Source of the DNA: Thalassospira lucentensis
GTDB taxonomy: Bacteria > Pseudomonadota > Alphaproteobacteria > Rhodospirillales > Thalassospiraceae
Direction: 5' to 3'
NCBI RefSeq assembly: GCF_011806425.1
Contig: NZ_JAATOV010000008.1
Location: forward strand, 62,001 to 126,000
Length of the DNA: 64,000 bases
In this document: in pieces, positions 44,878-56,936 of the stretch
How the letters are laid out: each line of letters opens with the position of its first letter
Position numbering within the stretch: position 1 is the first letter of the stretch
Translations under genes and position numbers: made by a program
Notes under the pieces: model-generated
Database searches by the model: none
What the model was told of the DNA's origin: nothing
What the model saw: only the letters and a program-made list of their open reading frames with translations

Positions 44878-46284
44878 TTACATGTGGATTGCGCGGCCGT
44901 CTGCTGCCAATGCCGCTTCCTTGACCGTTTCGCCAAGGCACGGATGGGCGTGGCAGGTGCGTGCGATGTCTTCGGCGGATGCGCCGTATTCCATCGCCAG
45001 AACCACTTCGGCAATCAGGTCGCCGGCAGCCGGGCCGACAATATGCGCGCCGACAACACGGTGCGTTTTCTTGTCTTCCAGGATTTTGACGAACCCTTCG
45101 GTGCTTTCCATTGCTTTGGCGCGACCGTTGGCGGTGAAGGGGAATTTTCCGACGGAATAGTCAACGCCGTCTTCCTTCAGCTGCTCTTCGGTTTTGCCAA
45201 CAGAGGCAACTTCCGGCCAGGTGTAAACAACACCCGGGACCTTGTCATAATCGACATGGCCTTCTTCACCGGCCAGCATTTCTGCAAGCGCAACGCCGTC
45301 TTCCTCAGCCTTGTGGGCCAGCATCGGGCCGGCGATTGCATCGCCAACCGCAAAGATGCCACCAACATTGGTCTGGAAATGCTCGTCGGTTTTAACCCGA
45401 CCGCGGTCGTCAAGCTCAACGCCCGCATTCTCCAAACCAAGACCTTTGGTGTAAGGACGGCGACCGATCGCCACCAGAACCACGTCTGCGCTGATTTCTT
45501 CTGCATCGCCGCCTTTTGACGGTTCAACAGTCAAGGTCACGCCAGACTTGCTGGTTTTGGCATTGGTGACTTTTTGGCCAAGTTTGAATTCAAGCCCCTG
45601 CTTGGCAAAGATGCGCTGGGTTTGTTTAGCCAGTTCGCCATCCATGCCCGGCAGAATACGGTCAAGATATTCAACAACCGTGACTTCAGAGCCGAGACGA
45701 CGCCAAACGGAGCCGAGCTCAAGACCGATCACGCCTGCACCGATGACAACCATCTTTTTAGGCACTTTCGGCAGAAGCAGACCACCGGTTGACGAGAGGA
45801 TTTTGTCCTCGTCAATCTCAACACCCGGAAGCGGGGTCACTTCTGAACCCGTCGCAATGACGATGTTTTTGGTGTTCAGGGTTTCTTCGCCGCCATCAAG
45901 AAGCTCTACCTTGACCGAGGTCGGCGAGGTGATCTCGCCGGCACCTTTGACATAGGTAACCTTGTTCTTTTTGAACAGGAACTCGATGCCTTTGACATTG
46001 CTGTCAACGACCTTGTCCTTGCGGGCCATCATCTTTTCGATGTTGACCTTCGGCTTGGAGATTTCGATGCCGTGGGTATCGAAATGCTCGTTTGCTTCTT
46101 CAAAAAGGTGCGAAGAATGCAGCAGGGCCTTGGACGGAATGCACCCAACATTCAAGCAGGTGCCACCCAAGGTGCCGCGTTTTTCAACGCAGGCAACTTT
46201 AAGGCCAAGCTGTGCGGCGCGGATGGCGCATACATAACCGCCAGGACCGCCACCGATCACGACAACGTCGTAGTTCTCACTCAT
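44878..46284 (-). CDS. lpdA: Dihydrolipoyl dehydrogenase
   Basis: A 468-residue flavoenzyme, the E3 component of 2-oxoglutarate dehydrogenase. FAD motif GGGPGG (11-16), redox pair C43 and C48 in [16 protein letters not shown], and the C-terminal CHAHPCLGE catalytic His-Glu dyad are intact. It is the last gene of the suc operon, 24 bases after sucB, so it is probably dedicated to that complex. Confidence 0.95.
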   Translation of the reverse strand: MSENYDVVVIGGGPGGYVCAIRAAQLGLKVACVEKRGTLGGTCLNVGCIPSKALLHSSHLFEEANEHFDTHGIEISKPKVNIEKMMARKDKVVDSNVKGIEFLFKKNKVTYVKGAGEITSPTSVKVELLDGGEETLNTKNIVIATGSEVTPLPGVEIDEDKILSSTGGLLLPKVPKKMVVIGAGVIGLELGSVWRRLGSEVTVVEYLDRILPGMDGELAKQTQRIFAKQGLEFKLGQKVTNAKTSKSGVTLTVEPSKGGDAEEISADVVLVAIGRRPYTKGLGLENAGVELDDRGRVKTDEHFQTNVGGIFAVGDAIAGPMLAHKAEEDGVALAEMLAGEEGHVDYDKVPGVVYTWPEVASVGKTEEQLKEDGVDYSVGKFPFTANGRAKAMESTEGFVKILEDKKTHRVVGAHIVGPAAGDLIAEVVLAMEYGASAEDIARTCHAHPCLGETVKEAALAADGRAIHM

Positions 46285-46308
46285 GAGTTCTGTGATCCTT
46301 TTGTCTGA

Positions 46309-47580
46309 TCAGATGTCGAGCAGGATGCGTTCCGGATTCTCGATGCATTCCTTGACGCGGACCAAGAACGAAACCGCTTCGCGGCCGTCAATGATACGGT
46401 GGTCATAGGAAAGCGCGAGATACATCATCGGACGGATTTCAACTTTGCCGTCGATGGCAACCGGGCGCATCTGGGTTTTGTGCATGCCGAGGATACCCGA
46501 CTGCGGTGCATTGAGGATCGGCGAGGACAGAAGCGAGCCAAACACACCACCGTTCGAAATGGTGAACGAGCCGCCAGTCATTTCATCCATGCCAAGTTTG
46601 CCGTCACGCGCACGCTTGCCGAAATCGACAATGGTGCTTTCCAGTTCAGAGAAGGTTTTTTCTTCTGCCGAACGGATAACCGGAACAACAAGACCCTGCG
46701 GGGTACCAACAGCAACGCCGATATCGCAGTAGTTTTTATAGATGAAGCTGTTGCCGTCGATTTCGGCATTCACAGCCGGCCATTCTTTCAGCGCCGTGGT
46801 GCAGGCTTTGATGAAGAAGGACATGAAGCCAAGCTTCACACCGTGTTTCTTCTCGAAACCGTCTTTGTATTTGTTACGGCATGCCAGAAGGTTGGTCATG
46901 TCCACTTCGTTATAAGTGGTCAGCATGGCCGCAGTGTTCTGGGCTTCTTTCAGGCGGCGCGCAATGGTCTGGCGCAGCTTGGACATTTTGACACGCTCTT
47001 CACCGTCGCGCAGGTCACGCTCTGGTTTCGGCGCTGCCGGTGCGGATGCTGCCGGGGCAGGCGCACGTGAGGCGGATCCACCACCTTCGAGGAAGTTCAG
47101 AACGTCGCCCTTGGTCAGGCGGCCGTCTTTACCCGTTGCCGGAATTTTGGACGGATCAAGATTTTTGTCTTCGACCAGTTTGCGTACAGCAGGGGCCAAC
47201 GGATGGTCGCTGTTTGACGCGGTCGTCGAAGCAGGCGCAGCAGCAGGAGCCGATTTGGCTTCTTCTTTCTTCGCCGGTGCTTCTTCTTTTTTCTCAGCAG
47301 GAGCTTCTTCTTTGGCCGGTTCGTCCGAAGAAGAACCTTCAGCGCCTTCGGTGATCATGGCGATAAGCGCGCCAACTTCAACTTCGTCGCCTTCTTGCGC
47401 AACCAGCTCGGCAATCGCGCCAGCAACCGGTGCGTTGACTTCGACAGTCACTTTGTCGGTTTCAAGTTCGACAATCGCTTCATCGGCTGCAACAGCATCA
47501 CCAACTTTTTTGTACCATTTTGCAATCGTTGCTTCAGATACAGACTCGCCCAGCGTGGGAACTTTAACTTCAGTCGCCAT
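46309..47580 (-). CDS. sucB: 2-oxoglutarate dehydrogenase E2 (dihydrolipoyl succinyltransferase)
   Basis: A 423-residue E2. The N-terminal lipoyl domain (lipoyl Lys in ETDKVTVE, near residue 43) is followed by an Ala/Glu/Pro/Lys-rich linker (about 80-125), an E3-binding domain ([28 protein letters not shown]) and the catalytic domain with the [13 protein letters not shown] motif. Start [13 protein letters not shown] has a GAGGAAAAA ribosome site; the frame extends further to 47625 without support. Confidence 0.95.
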   Translation of the reverse strand: MATEVKVPTLGESVSEATIAKWYKKVGDAVAADEAIVELETDKVTVEVNAPVAGAIAELVAQEGDEVEVGALIAMITEGAEGSSSDEPAKEEAPAEKKEEAPAKKEEAKSAPAAAPASTTASNSDHPLAPAVRKLVEDKNLDPSKIPATGKDGRLTKGDVLNFLEGGGSASRAPAPAASAPAAPKPERDLRDGEERVKMSKLRQTIARRLKEAQNTAAMLTTYNEVDMTNLLACRNKYKDGFEKKHGVKLGFMSFFIKACTTALKEWPAVNAEIDGNSFIYKNYCDIGVAVGTPQGLVVPVIRSAEEKTFSELESTIVDFGKRARDGKLGMDEMTGGSFTISNGGVFGSLLSSPILNAPQSGILGMHKTQMRPVAIDGKVEIRPMMYLALSYDHRIIDGREAVSFLVRVKECIENPERILLDI

Positions 47581-47653
47581 TTTTTCCTCGACCGTTTTTT
47601 CAATCAGGCAGTGTGGGGCTGCCATGATGCGAATGAATTCTAAATGAACGTAA

Positions 47654-47679
47654 CGGACGGGCGATTGTTCGCCCGTCCG
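47654..47679 (-). promoter_or_regulatory. Stem-loop between sucA and sucB
   Basis: An 11-bp perfect inverted repeat (cggacgggcga / tcgcccgtccg) with a 4-base loop lies 7 bases after the sucA stop. There is no following T-run, so it is more likely an mRNA processing or stability element than a terminator. Confidence 0.5.
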
Positions 47680-47685
47680 GTAAAG

Positions 47686-50598
47686 TTATTTGACGCTTAG
47701 TGCCGCATCGACCAGTTCGGCCTGTTCACGCAAGTGGGCCTTAAGAAGACCCGTTGCCGGCGAAGCAGATGCTGCGCGACCGACATAGACGGGACGACCC
47801 GTCTTATGTTTGATGCTGGCAAGCGTACCTTCGATACGACGATCGACGAAGTACCAAGAACCCATATTTTCGGATTCTTCCTGACACCAGACAACATCAG
47901 CATTCGGATATTTGGCCAGTTCCGCGGCAAGTTCTTGTTCCGGCCACGGATAAAGCTGTTCGATACGCACAAGCGCAACATCTTCGATGCCGCGGTTTTC
48001 ACGCTCGGCGAGAAGATCGTAGTAGACCTTACCCGACGACAGAACAACGCGTTTGACCTTGCTGTCAGCAACCATTTTGCCTGATTCGCTGATCACAGGC
48101 AGGAATTTGGTGCCTGCGCCGAATTCCGACAAGGAAGACACAGCCTGCTTGTGACGCAGAAGCGATTTCGGCGTCATCAGGATCAACGGTTTACGGAACG
48201 AACGGCGAATCTGACGGCGCAGGATGTGGTAATAGTTTGCCGGTGTCGTACAGTTCGCCACCTGCATGTTATTTTCACCACAAAGCTGCAGGTAACGTTC
48301 CAGACGAGCAGAACTATGTTCCGGACCCTGGCCTTCGTAACCATGCGGCAGAAGCATTACCAGACCCGACATACGCAGCCATTTGGCCTCGCCCGAGCTG
48401 ATAAACTGGTCAATGATGACCTGTGCGCCGTTGGCAAAATCACCAAACTGGGCTTCCCACAGAACCAAGGAATGCGGTTCAGCAAGGGAAATACCATATT
48501 CAAAGCCAAGAACACCTGCTTCGGACAAGGGAGAGTTGAGAACCTCAAGCTCGGCCTGACCGGTACGGATGTTATTGAGCGGGGTGTATTTTGCTTCGTT
48601 GGTCTGATCAATCAGCTTGGCATGACGTTGCGAGAACGTCCCACGCTGGCAATCCTGACCCGACAGTCGAACCGGTGTGCCTTCGCACATCAAAGTCCCG
48701 AATGCCAAAGCTTCGGCTGTTGCCCAGTCGATCCCTTCGCCGGTTTCAAACATCTTGGCTTTGGCCTTCAACTGACGAAGGATTTTGCGGTTGATGTCAT
48801 AATCAGACGGTGGGGTCGAAATGGCGCGACCAACTTCGGCCAGAAGATCGTCCGAAACGCCGGTATCACCGGTCCAATCCGCGTCTTCGCCGTGCGAGGA
48901 TGCAAGACCCGACCATTTACCTTCAAGCCAGTCAGCTTTGTTCGGGCGGTAGTTTTCTGACGCTTTGAATTCTTCATCAAGGTAATCCTGGAACGATTTG
49001 TCCAGTTCCTTGATGCGGTCTTCGGTCAGAAGGCCTTCCTTAACAAGCTGCTCGGCATAGATGTCTTTGGTGGTCGGATGTTTGCCGATCACGTCGTACA
49101 TCTTTGGTTGGGTGAATGCCGGTTCGTCGCTTTCGTTGTGGCCAAAGCGGCGATAGCAGAACATGTCGATCACGACGTCTTGTTTGAATTCCTGACGGAA
49201 TTCGGTCGCGATACGTGCTGCGTGCACCACGGCTTCGGGGTCATCACCATTCACGTGCAGGATCGGAGCCTGAACGACTTTGGCAATGTCCGAGCAATAA
49301 GGCGAAGAACGTGAATCGGTTGGTTTGGTCGTGAAACCGATCTGGTTGTTGACCACAAAGTGGATCGTACCACCGGTACGATAGCCTTTAAGGTGCGACA
49401 GATCGAAGGTTTCAGCCACAAGACCCTGACCCGCAAACGCCGCATCACCGTGCAGGAGGATACCCATAACCTGGTCACGTGCGGTGTCTTTGCGTTGGGA
49501 CTGTTTGGCGCGGACTTTACCAAGGACAACGGTGTTGACCGCCTCAAGGTGCGACGGGTTTGCCGTCAGCGAGAGGTGAACAACATTGCCATCAAATTCG
49601 CGGTCGGCCGAGGTGCCAAGGTGATATTTAACGTCACCTGAGCCCATCACGTCGTCCGGCTTGGATGGGTTGCCCATGAATTCCGAGAAGATCGCACGGA
49701 ACGGCTTGCTCATAACGTTGGCAAGAACGTTCAAACGACCACGGTGCGGCATGCCGAACACAACCTCACGCACGCCAAGCTGGCTGCCACGTTTGAGGAT
49801 CTGTTCCATTGCCGGGATCAGGGATTCACCACCATCAATACCAAAACGTTTGGTGCCGACATATTTGGTGTGAAGATAGTTTTCGAAACCTTCAGCTTCG
49901 ACCAGGCGCTCAAGGATGGCTTCCTTGCCGCGTGCGGTAAACTGCGTCTGGTTACCGATGCTTTCGATACGCTGCTGAATCCATGCTTTCTGTTCAGGTT
50001 CCTGAATGTGCATGAATTCAATACCGATCGACCCGCAATAGGTTTTGCGCGCCATCGAAACGATCTGACGGATCGTCGCGGTTTCAAGGCCAAGAACATT
50101 GGCGATGAAAATCGGACGGTCCAGATCTTCTTCGGTAAAGCCGTAAGTTTTCGGATCAAGTTCTGGATGCGGCTCACGCGGGGCAAGGCCCAGCGGATCA
50201 AGGTTGGCTTCCAGATGTCCGCGCACACGGTACGAACGGATCAGCATCAGTGCGCGAATGGAATCATTTGCCGCCGCACGAATGGCGTCGGAATTCACCG
50301 CACCACCAACTGGTGCAGCGTAGGCTGCCGGCGCATAGCCCACTGGGGCCGGGCGTTCAGCATGCCCTTGTGAGACGTCGTATCCCTCCATGCCGCCAAC
50401 AACCTTGGTTTCCCGCGGCTGCCAGCTTGGCCCACGCATTTCTGCGAGGAGTTCAGAGGCGTCGTCCTGCAACCCGTCAAAGAACTCAGCCCAGCTTTGG
50501 TCAACCAACGACGGGTTTTCCGAATAGCGGGCATAAAGTTCAGCGATGTAGGTTGCGTTCGACTCGTTTAGAATCGTGTCGAGATCTTGAGGTTTCAT
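47686..50598 (-). CDS. sucA: 2-oxoglutarate dehydrogenase E1 component
   Basis: A 970-residue thiamine-diphosphate enzyme that decarboxylates 2-oxoglutarate. The N-terminal LNESNATYIAELYARYSENP helix is the E2-contacting element, GMPHRGRLNVLANV is the conserved active-site block near residue 286, and GDDPEAVVHAARIATEFRQ is the ThDP region. The length is typical. It is the largest gene of the operon. Confidence 0.95.
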   Translation of the reverse strand: MKPQDLDTILNESNATYIAELYARYSENPSLVDQSWAEFFDGLQDDASELLAEMRGPSWQPRETKVVGGMEGYDVSQGHAERPAPVGYAPAAYAAPVGGAVNSDAIRAAANDSIRALMLIRSYRVRGHLEANLDPLGLAPREPHPELDPKTYGFTEEDLDRPIFIANVLGLETATIRQIVSMARKTYCGSIGIEFMHIQEPEQKAWIQQRIESIGNQTQFTARGKEAILERLVEAEGFENYLHTKYVGTKRFGIDGGESLIPAMEQILKRGSQLGVREVVFGMPHRGRLNVLANVMSKPFRAIFSEFMGNPSKPDDVMGSGDVKYHLGTSADREFDGNVVHLSLTANPSHLEAVNTVVLGKVRAKQSQRKDTARDQVMGILLHGDAAFAGQGLVAETFDLSHLKGYRTGGTIHFVVNNQIGFTTKPTDSRSSPYCSDIAKVVQAPILHVNGDDPEAVVHAARIATEFRQEFKQDVVIDMFCYRRFGHNESDEPAFTQPKMYDVIGKHPTTKDIYAEQLVKEGLLTEDRIKELDKSFQDYLDEEFKASENYRPNKADWLEGKWSGLASSHGEDADWTGDTGVSDDLLAEVGRAISTPPSDYDINRKILRQLKAKAKMFETGEGIDWATAEALAFGTLMCEGTPVRLSGQDCQRGTFSQRHAKLIDQTNEAKYTPLNNIRTGQAELEVLNSPLSEAGVLGFEYGISLAEPHSLVLWEAQFGDFANGAQVIIDQFISSGEAKWLRMSGLVMLLPHGYEGQGPEHSSARLERYLQLCGENNMQVANCTTPANYYHILRRQIRRSFRKPLILMTPKSLLRHKQAVSSLSEFGAGTKFLPVISESGKMVADSKVKRVVLSSGKVYYDLLAERENRGIEDVALVRIEQLYPWPEQELAAELAKYPNADVVWCQEESENMGSWYFVDRRIEGTLASIKHKTGRPVYVGRAASASPATGLLKAHLREQAELVDAALSVK

Positions 50599-50611
50599 TT
50601 GTGGTCTTGGA

Positions 50612-50639
50612 AGGCATGGTCCGATGAAGGACCACGCCT
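50612..50639 (-). promoter_or_regulatory. Stem-loop between sucD and sucA
   Basis: Arms aggc-a-tggtcc and ggacca-c-gcct pair with one internal mismatch around a 6-base loop. Like the sucA-sucB hairpin it lies inside the operon and lacks a T-run. Confidence 0.4.
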
Positions 50640-50667
50640 CCCCTTGCCTTTCCTCTGACTACCCAGA

Positions 50668-51543
50668 TTAGCCCTTCAAAGCCTTCAGCATGGTCGAACC
50701 AAGGCTTGCAGGCGAATCAGCTACAAGTACGCCAGCGCTGCGCATTGCATCCATTTTCGCGTCCGCAGTGCCCTGACCGCCGGAGATGATCGCACCGGCA
50801 TGGCCCATGCGTTTACCCGGAGGCGCGGTTACACCAGCGATGAAGCCAGCAACCGGTTTCTTGACAGCCGAAGCTTTCAGGAACTCACATGCTTCTTCTT
50901 CTGCGGTACCGCCGATTTCACCAATCATGATGATGCCTTCGGTTTCCGGATCCCGCAGGAACAGGTCAAGGCAATCGATGAAGTTGGTGCCGTTAACCGG
51001 GTCACCACCAATACCGATACAGGTCGACTGACCCAGGCCAGCGGCCGTGGTCTGTGCAACTGCTTCGTAGGTCAGTGTACCGGAACGTGAAACGATACCG
51101 ATTTTACCGCGACGGTGAATGTGACCGGGCATGATGCCGATTTTGCATTCGTCCGGGGTAATGATACCCGGGCAGTTCGGGCCGATCAAACGGGTCGAAG
51201 AACCGTCAAGGGCACGCTTAACGCGCACCATATCAGCAACCGGAATGCCTTCGGTGATGCAGACAGCCAGTTCGATTTTGGCATCGATGGCTTCGAGAAT
51301 TGCATCAGCAGCGAAGGGCGGCGGAACATAGATAACCGAGGCATTTGCTTCGGTAACGTGTTTCGCTTCGGCAACGGTGTTGAAAACCGGCAGGTCAAGG
51401 TGCTTGGTGCCGCCTTTGCCCGGGGTTACGCCGCCAACCATTTTCGTGCCATAGGCAATTGCCTGTTCGCTGTGGAAGGTACCCTGCGAACCAGTGAAAC
51501 CCTGGCAGATAACTTTGGTGTTTTTATCGACGAGAACAGCCAT
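50668..51543 (-). CDS. sucD: Succinyl-CoA synthetase alpha subunit
   Basis: A 291-residue subunit. The N-terminal CoA-binding [15 protein letters not shown] and the C-terminal active His in [17 protein letters not shown] (phosphohistidine, near residue 248) are intact. It follows sucC by 2 bases and precedes sucA. Confidence 0.95.
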   Translation of the reverse strand: MAVLVDKNTKVICQGFTGSQGTFHSEQAIAYGTKMVGGVTPGKGGTKHLDLPVFNTVAEAKHVTEANASVIYVPPPFAADAILEAIDAKIELAVCITEGIPVADMVRVKRALDGSSTRLIGPNCPGIITPDECKIGIMPGHIHRRGKIGIVSRSGTLTYEAVAQTTAAGLGQSTCIGIGGDPVNGTNFIDCLDLFLRDPETEGIIMIGEIGGTAEEEACEFLKASAVKKPVAGFIAGVTAPPGKRMGHAGAIISGGQGTADAKMDAMRSAGVLVADSPASLGSTMLKALKG

Positions 51544-51545
51544 AG

Positions 51546-52745
51546 TTACGCGGCCTCCTTCACAGCTTTGACCACTTTCTCAGCGGCATCGGCAAGGTTA
51601 TCAGCCGAAACAATCGGCAGACCCGATTCTTCGAGGATTTTCTTGCCAAGTTCGACATTCGTGCCTTCAAGGCGAACGACCAGCGGAACGTTCAAGCTGA
51701 CTTCGCGGGCTGCTGCCACAACGCCGTCTGCAATCACGTCACAACGCATGATGCCACCAAAGATGTTGACCAGAATGCCTTCGACATTCGGATCAGACAG
51801 GATCAGTTTGAAGGCCGTGGTTACGCGTTCTTTGGTTGCGCCGCCACCAACGTCAAGGAAGTTTGCCGGTGCGCCACCATAAAGCTTAATGATGTCCATG
51901 GTTGCCATGGCAAGGCCTGCGCCGTTAACCATGCAGCCGATGGTGCCATCAAGCTTGATGTAGTTGAGGCTGTGTTTTGCAGCTTCGAGCTCGGCTGGGT
52001 TTTCTTCGTCTTCGTCGCGCAGTTTTTCGATGTCCGGATGACGGAACAGCGCGTTGTCGTCGAAGTTCATTTTGCAATCAAGCGCAATGATGTCGCCTTC
52101 GCCGGTTACGACCAGCGGGTTGATTTCAACCATGGCAGCATCGGTATCAAGGAAGCACTGGTACATTGCTGACATGAACTTGACAGCTTTGGAAACCTGT
52201 TTGCCTTCAAGACCAAGCGCGAAAGCCAATTTACGGCCGTGGAAGCCAGAGAAGCCAGCAGCCGGATCGATGTCAACGGTGACGATCTTTTCCGGGGTTG
52301 CTTCGGCGACTTCTTCAATGTCCATACCGCCTTCGGTGGATGCCATGAAGATAACGCGTGAGGAAGCGCGATCGACAAGAACCGAAAGATACAGTTCGCG
52401 TGCGATGTCGCAGCCTTCTTCGATGTAAACGCGTTTGACTTCTTTGCCGTCCGGACCGGTCTGGTGGGTAACCAGGGTCGAACCGAGCATCTGTTCTGCG
52501 TTGGCACCGACTTCTTCGACGCTTTTGACAACGCGAACGCCGCCTTTATCGCCGGCTTTGTCTTCCTTGAAGGTGCCCTTACCGCGGCCACCTGCATGGA
52601 TCTGTGATTTCACCACGTAAACTGGACCAGCCTGTGACTGGGCAGCCTCGATGGCTTCCTGAGCGGTGTATGCGACTTTGCCGTTAGGCACGGTCACACC
52701 GTATTTGCGAAGAATTTCTTTCGCCTGGTACTCATGAATATTCAT
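51546..52745 (-). CDS. sucC: Succinyl-CoA synthetase beta subunit
   Basis: A 399-residue ATP-grasp subunit. The opening [17 protein letters not shown] is canonical, and the conserved [29 protein letters not shown] and [11 protein letters not shown] blocks are present. A 170-base gap with a terminator separates it from mdh, so it may have its own promoter. Confidence 0.95.
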   Translation of the reverse strand: MNIHEYQAKEILRKYGVTVPNGKVAYTAQEAIEAAQSQAGPVYVVKSQIHAGGRGKGTFKEDKAGDKGGVRVVKSVEEVGANAEQMLGSTLVTHQTGPDGKEVKRVYIEEGCDIARELYLSVLVDRASSRVIFMASTEGGMDIEEVAEATPEKIVTVDIDPAAGFSGFHGRKLAFALGLEGKQVSKAVKFMSAMYQCFLDTDAAMVEINPLVVTGEGDIIALDCKMNFDDNALFRHPDIEKLRDEDEENPAELEAAKHSLNYIKLDGTIGCMVNGAGLAMATMDIIKLYGGAPANFLDVGGGATKERVTTAFKLILSDPNVEGILVNIFGGIMRCDVIADGVVAAAREVSLNVPLVVRLEGTNVELGKKILEESGLPIVSADNLADAAEKVVKAVKEAA

Positions 52746-52877
52746 GTTAGGTCGCTTTCTTGCCTTCCGTACGATTTCCGGTGGGTCAGAAATCGGGATT
52801 TCAATGTCCCATAACTTGCGGGAGGGACTTTATTGCGAGGCCCGCGATCATTGATGTTTGAAAAACAACAATGATTG

Positions 52878-52905
52878 AAAAACGGGCCGGTCACTGACCA
52901 GCCCG
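52878..52905 (-). terminator. Terminator after mdh
   Basis: On the minus strand cgggctggtca pairs with tgaccggcccg around a one-base turn and is followed by TTTTT. It lies 10 bases after the mdh stop. Confidence 0.8.
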
Positions 52906-52915
52906 CTTCGCGTTC

Positions 52916-54485
<1,570 letters not shown>

Positions 54486-55616
54486 TCAGGTCAGGTGCGC
54501 CATGTCGAGATATTCCTGGCTGCGCATTTCGGTCATGCGCGACACAGTGCGTTGAAATTCAAACGAATAATCACCGTCGGTGTAAATTTCGGCCGGATCG
54601 CATTCGATGGCGCAAATCAGTTTGGTTTTGTGTTCATACATCGCGTCGATCAAGGTGCCAAAACGCTTCGCCCAGTCGCGACGGCCATCATGCAATTTCG
54701 GTATGAAATCAATGACAATGGTATGGAAATGGGTTGCCAACGCAATGTAGTCGCCGGGCCCCAACGGGCGGGTGCACAATTCATCAAAACTGAATTTGGC
54801 AACACCGGCACCAACCGCAGAAATTTCGATTTTGCGGCCCTTCACCGTCAGGCTGTCGGGCGCAACGCGTGCGCCCTCCGTCAGGGTGGTGAACATTTCA
54901 TCGATTTTCGGCTGGGCTTCTTCGCGCGATATCGGATAGATGAACACGTCCGACGCGGTCAGATTGCGCATGCGGTAATCGGTTGGGCTGGCCAGTTCGA
55001 GAACATCAAGCTTCTGCTTGATCATATCAATGAAGGGCAGGAAGTTTTGACGTTGCAGGCCGTCCTTGTAAAGGTCATCGGGTTCGCGGTTTGATGTCGT
55101 GACAATCACCACCCCATGATCGAATAACTGTTCGAACAGGCGCCCCAAGATCATGGCGTCGGTAATGTCGGTGACCTGCATTTCATCAAAACACAAAAGC
55201 CACGCATCTTCGGCCAGGTCTTTCGCAATCGGTGGGATTGGATCGGCGTCGTCTTTTTTCTTTGACTGGCGATACCGGTGCATCCGGCTATGCACATCTT
55301 GCATAAAATCATGGAAGTGCACCCGACGCTTTTTTTCAATGTCGACGGTCTCATAAAACAGATCCATCAGCATCGATTTGCCGCGTCCGACTTCGCCGTA
55401 AATATAAAGTCCCGATGGCGGGGTTGGCTCGTCGCGTCGGCGGGTTAATCCAAACCGTTCGCGCCAGCCGCCAGAACCAGTCGACGGTTCGTAATGCGAT
55501 AAGGCGTTCATCAGGCTTTGCAGCTTTTCTGCACACAATTCCTGCATCGGATCATGAGTCAGCTCACCATCGGTGATTTTCGCGCGGTAACGTGAAAGCG
55601 GGCCAGCAGTCATCAA
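54486..55616 (-). CDS. zapE: ZapE/AFG1-like ATPase
   Basis: A 376-residue AFG1-type P-loop ATPase. Walker A is YGEVGRGKSMLMD near residue 77; Walker B is WLLCFDEMQVTD near residue 141. Bacterial ZapE interacts with the FtsZ ring and is needed under some stresses. No insert or truncation is visible. ATG 55616 and the next codon ATG are equally possible. Confidence 0.9.
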   Translation of the reverse strand: MMTAGPLSRYRAKITDGELTHDPMQELCAEKLQSLMNALSHYEPSTGSGGWRERFGLTRRRDEPTPPSGLYIYGEVGRGKSMLMDLFYETVDIEKKRRVHFHDFMQDVHSRMHRYRQSKKKDDADPIPPIAKDLAEDAWLLCFDEMQVTDITDAMILGRLFEQLFDHGVVIVTTSNREPDDLYKDGLQRQNFLPFIDMIKQKLDVLELASPTDYRMRNLTASDVFIYPISREEAQPKIDEMFTTLTEGARVAPDSLTVKGRKIEISAVGAGVAKFSFDELCTRPLGPGDYIALATHFHTIVIDFIPKLHDGRRDWAKRFGTLIDAMYEHKTKLICAIECDPAEIYTDGDYSFEFQRTVSRMTEMRSQEYLDMAHLT

Positions 55617-55781
55617 TATATCTCGATTGCAGTGAATAAAATTCGGGTGCGTTCAAAGTCATAGCGCCAAGCAGTACCGCTTTGCAACCAGCCGCTTTGC
55701 AATGCTGTTTCAAGGGCAGCACATCTTACGAAGGTATGTTGGAGGAACCGTCTGACGGTGACAGTGTCTTTGTTTAAATGT

Positions 55782-56771
55782 TCAAATCAGGCGCAATTTT
55801 TTAAACAGCCAGATTTCGAACGCGACGATCACGGCCAAAAGGGCGGCCACGGTAGCAAATCCCCACGGGCTATCTGATGCCGGAATGCCGCCAACATTAA
55901 TGCCGAGTAACCCGGTGACAAAACTAATTGGCAGGAACAAGCCCGCGATCACGGTGAGCCAATACATGGTCCTATTCATGCGTTCGCTTTCAAGGGCCAT
56001 CAGGTTTTCATTCACGATCTGAAGGCGTTCGCGCAAGGAATCAAAATCTTCGACCAGGCGTATTGTTTTGTCGGTCAGTGCACGGGCACGGCGTTTGAAC
56101 CGTTTATCCGCCCAGCTTGGTTTTTGTTCGACAAACATCGCAAGCGCATCGCGCTGTGGGGCCAAATGACGGCGCAGGCGCGACAGTTGATTGCGGATAT
56201 CCGATCCGCGCATCCGAAGGGGCAGGGTCTTACCCTCGGTCACGGTTTCTTGGTCATCTTCGACGGCTTCAACATTTTCCTCAAGATCGCGAACAACATT
56301 TTCCACGCGATATGCCAGCCGTTCGGCAACGGTTAAAACAAAGTCATCCGGGCTGTGCGGGGCGGTGCTCGCCGCAATCGCCGAACGGATATCGTCAAAG
56401 GCCTTAAGCGGTTGGTTGCGCAGGGTAATAATGATGTTTTCCGATAGCCAGAAACGCACCGAAATCATATCGGCGGGATCATTTTCCGCATTCAAGTTAA
56501 CGCCGCGCAAGTTCATGGAAAAACCATGATCATAGAAGAACACAGAGGGGCGCGTGCCACGGGTCGCAAGATTGGTGGCAATCGTTGGATCAATGCCCGC
56601 AATTTCAATCAGCCAATCGTGAACACCATCAGCCATCCAATCCAAATGAACCCAAAGATAATGACCATCTGTAAGGACAGGCAGTTTTGTCTTGATGTCC
56701 TCCCAGCCAATCGGTTGTGCCGAACCGTTCGGGGCGATATCAAATGCGTTGATCAGACCGGATGTCTTCAT
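55782..56771 (-). CDS. CorA-family metal transporter, ZntB-like
   Basis: A 329-residue transporter with a large cytoplasmic domain, coiled helices and two C-terminal membrane segments. The pore motif reads G-I-N in LLGINVGGIP, as in ZntB zinc exporters, rather than the G-M-N of CorA. Start 56771 (MKTSGLINAFD) has an AAGGG-type site; the reading frame extends to 56921, close to the divergent mscS start. Confidence 0.85.
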   Translation of the reverse strand: MKTSGLINAFDIAPNGSAQPIGWEDIKTKLPVLTDGHYLWVHLDWMADGVHDWLIEIAGIDPTIATNLATRGTRPSVFFYDHGFSMNLRGVNLNAENDPADMISVRFWLSENIIITLRNQPLKAFDDIRSAIAASTAPHSPDDFVLTVAERLAYRVENVVRDLEENVEAVEDDQETVTEGKTLPLRMRGSDIRNQLSRLRRHLAPQRDALAMFVEQKPSWADKRFKRRARALTDKTIRLVEDFDSLRERLQIVNENLMALESERMNRTMYWLTVIAGLFLPISFVTGLLGINVGGIPASDSPWGFATVAALLAVIVAFEIWLFKKLRLI

Positions 56772-56936
56772 CTTGGGGACCCTTACGGATTTTGACTTTG
56801 TGCGATGCGTTGGGTGTTCCCATGTTGAAGGGAACGAAACGTTTCGTGATTCGTTAGCGCCTTCAGTGTAACTTGTTTGCAAATTGGGAAAAACGGTCAA
56901 ATACCGTTCTCTTAAGAACATGATGGAATATCAAGC

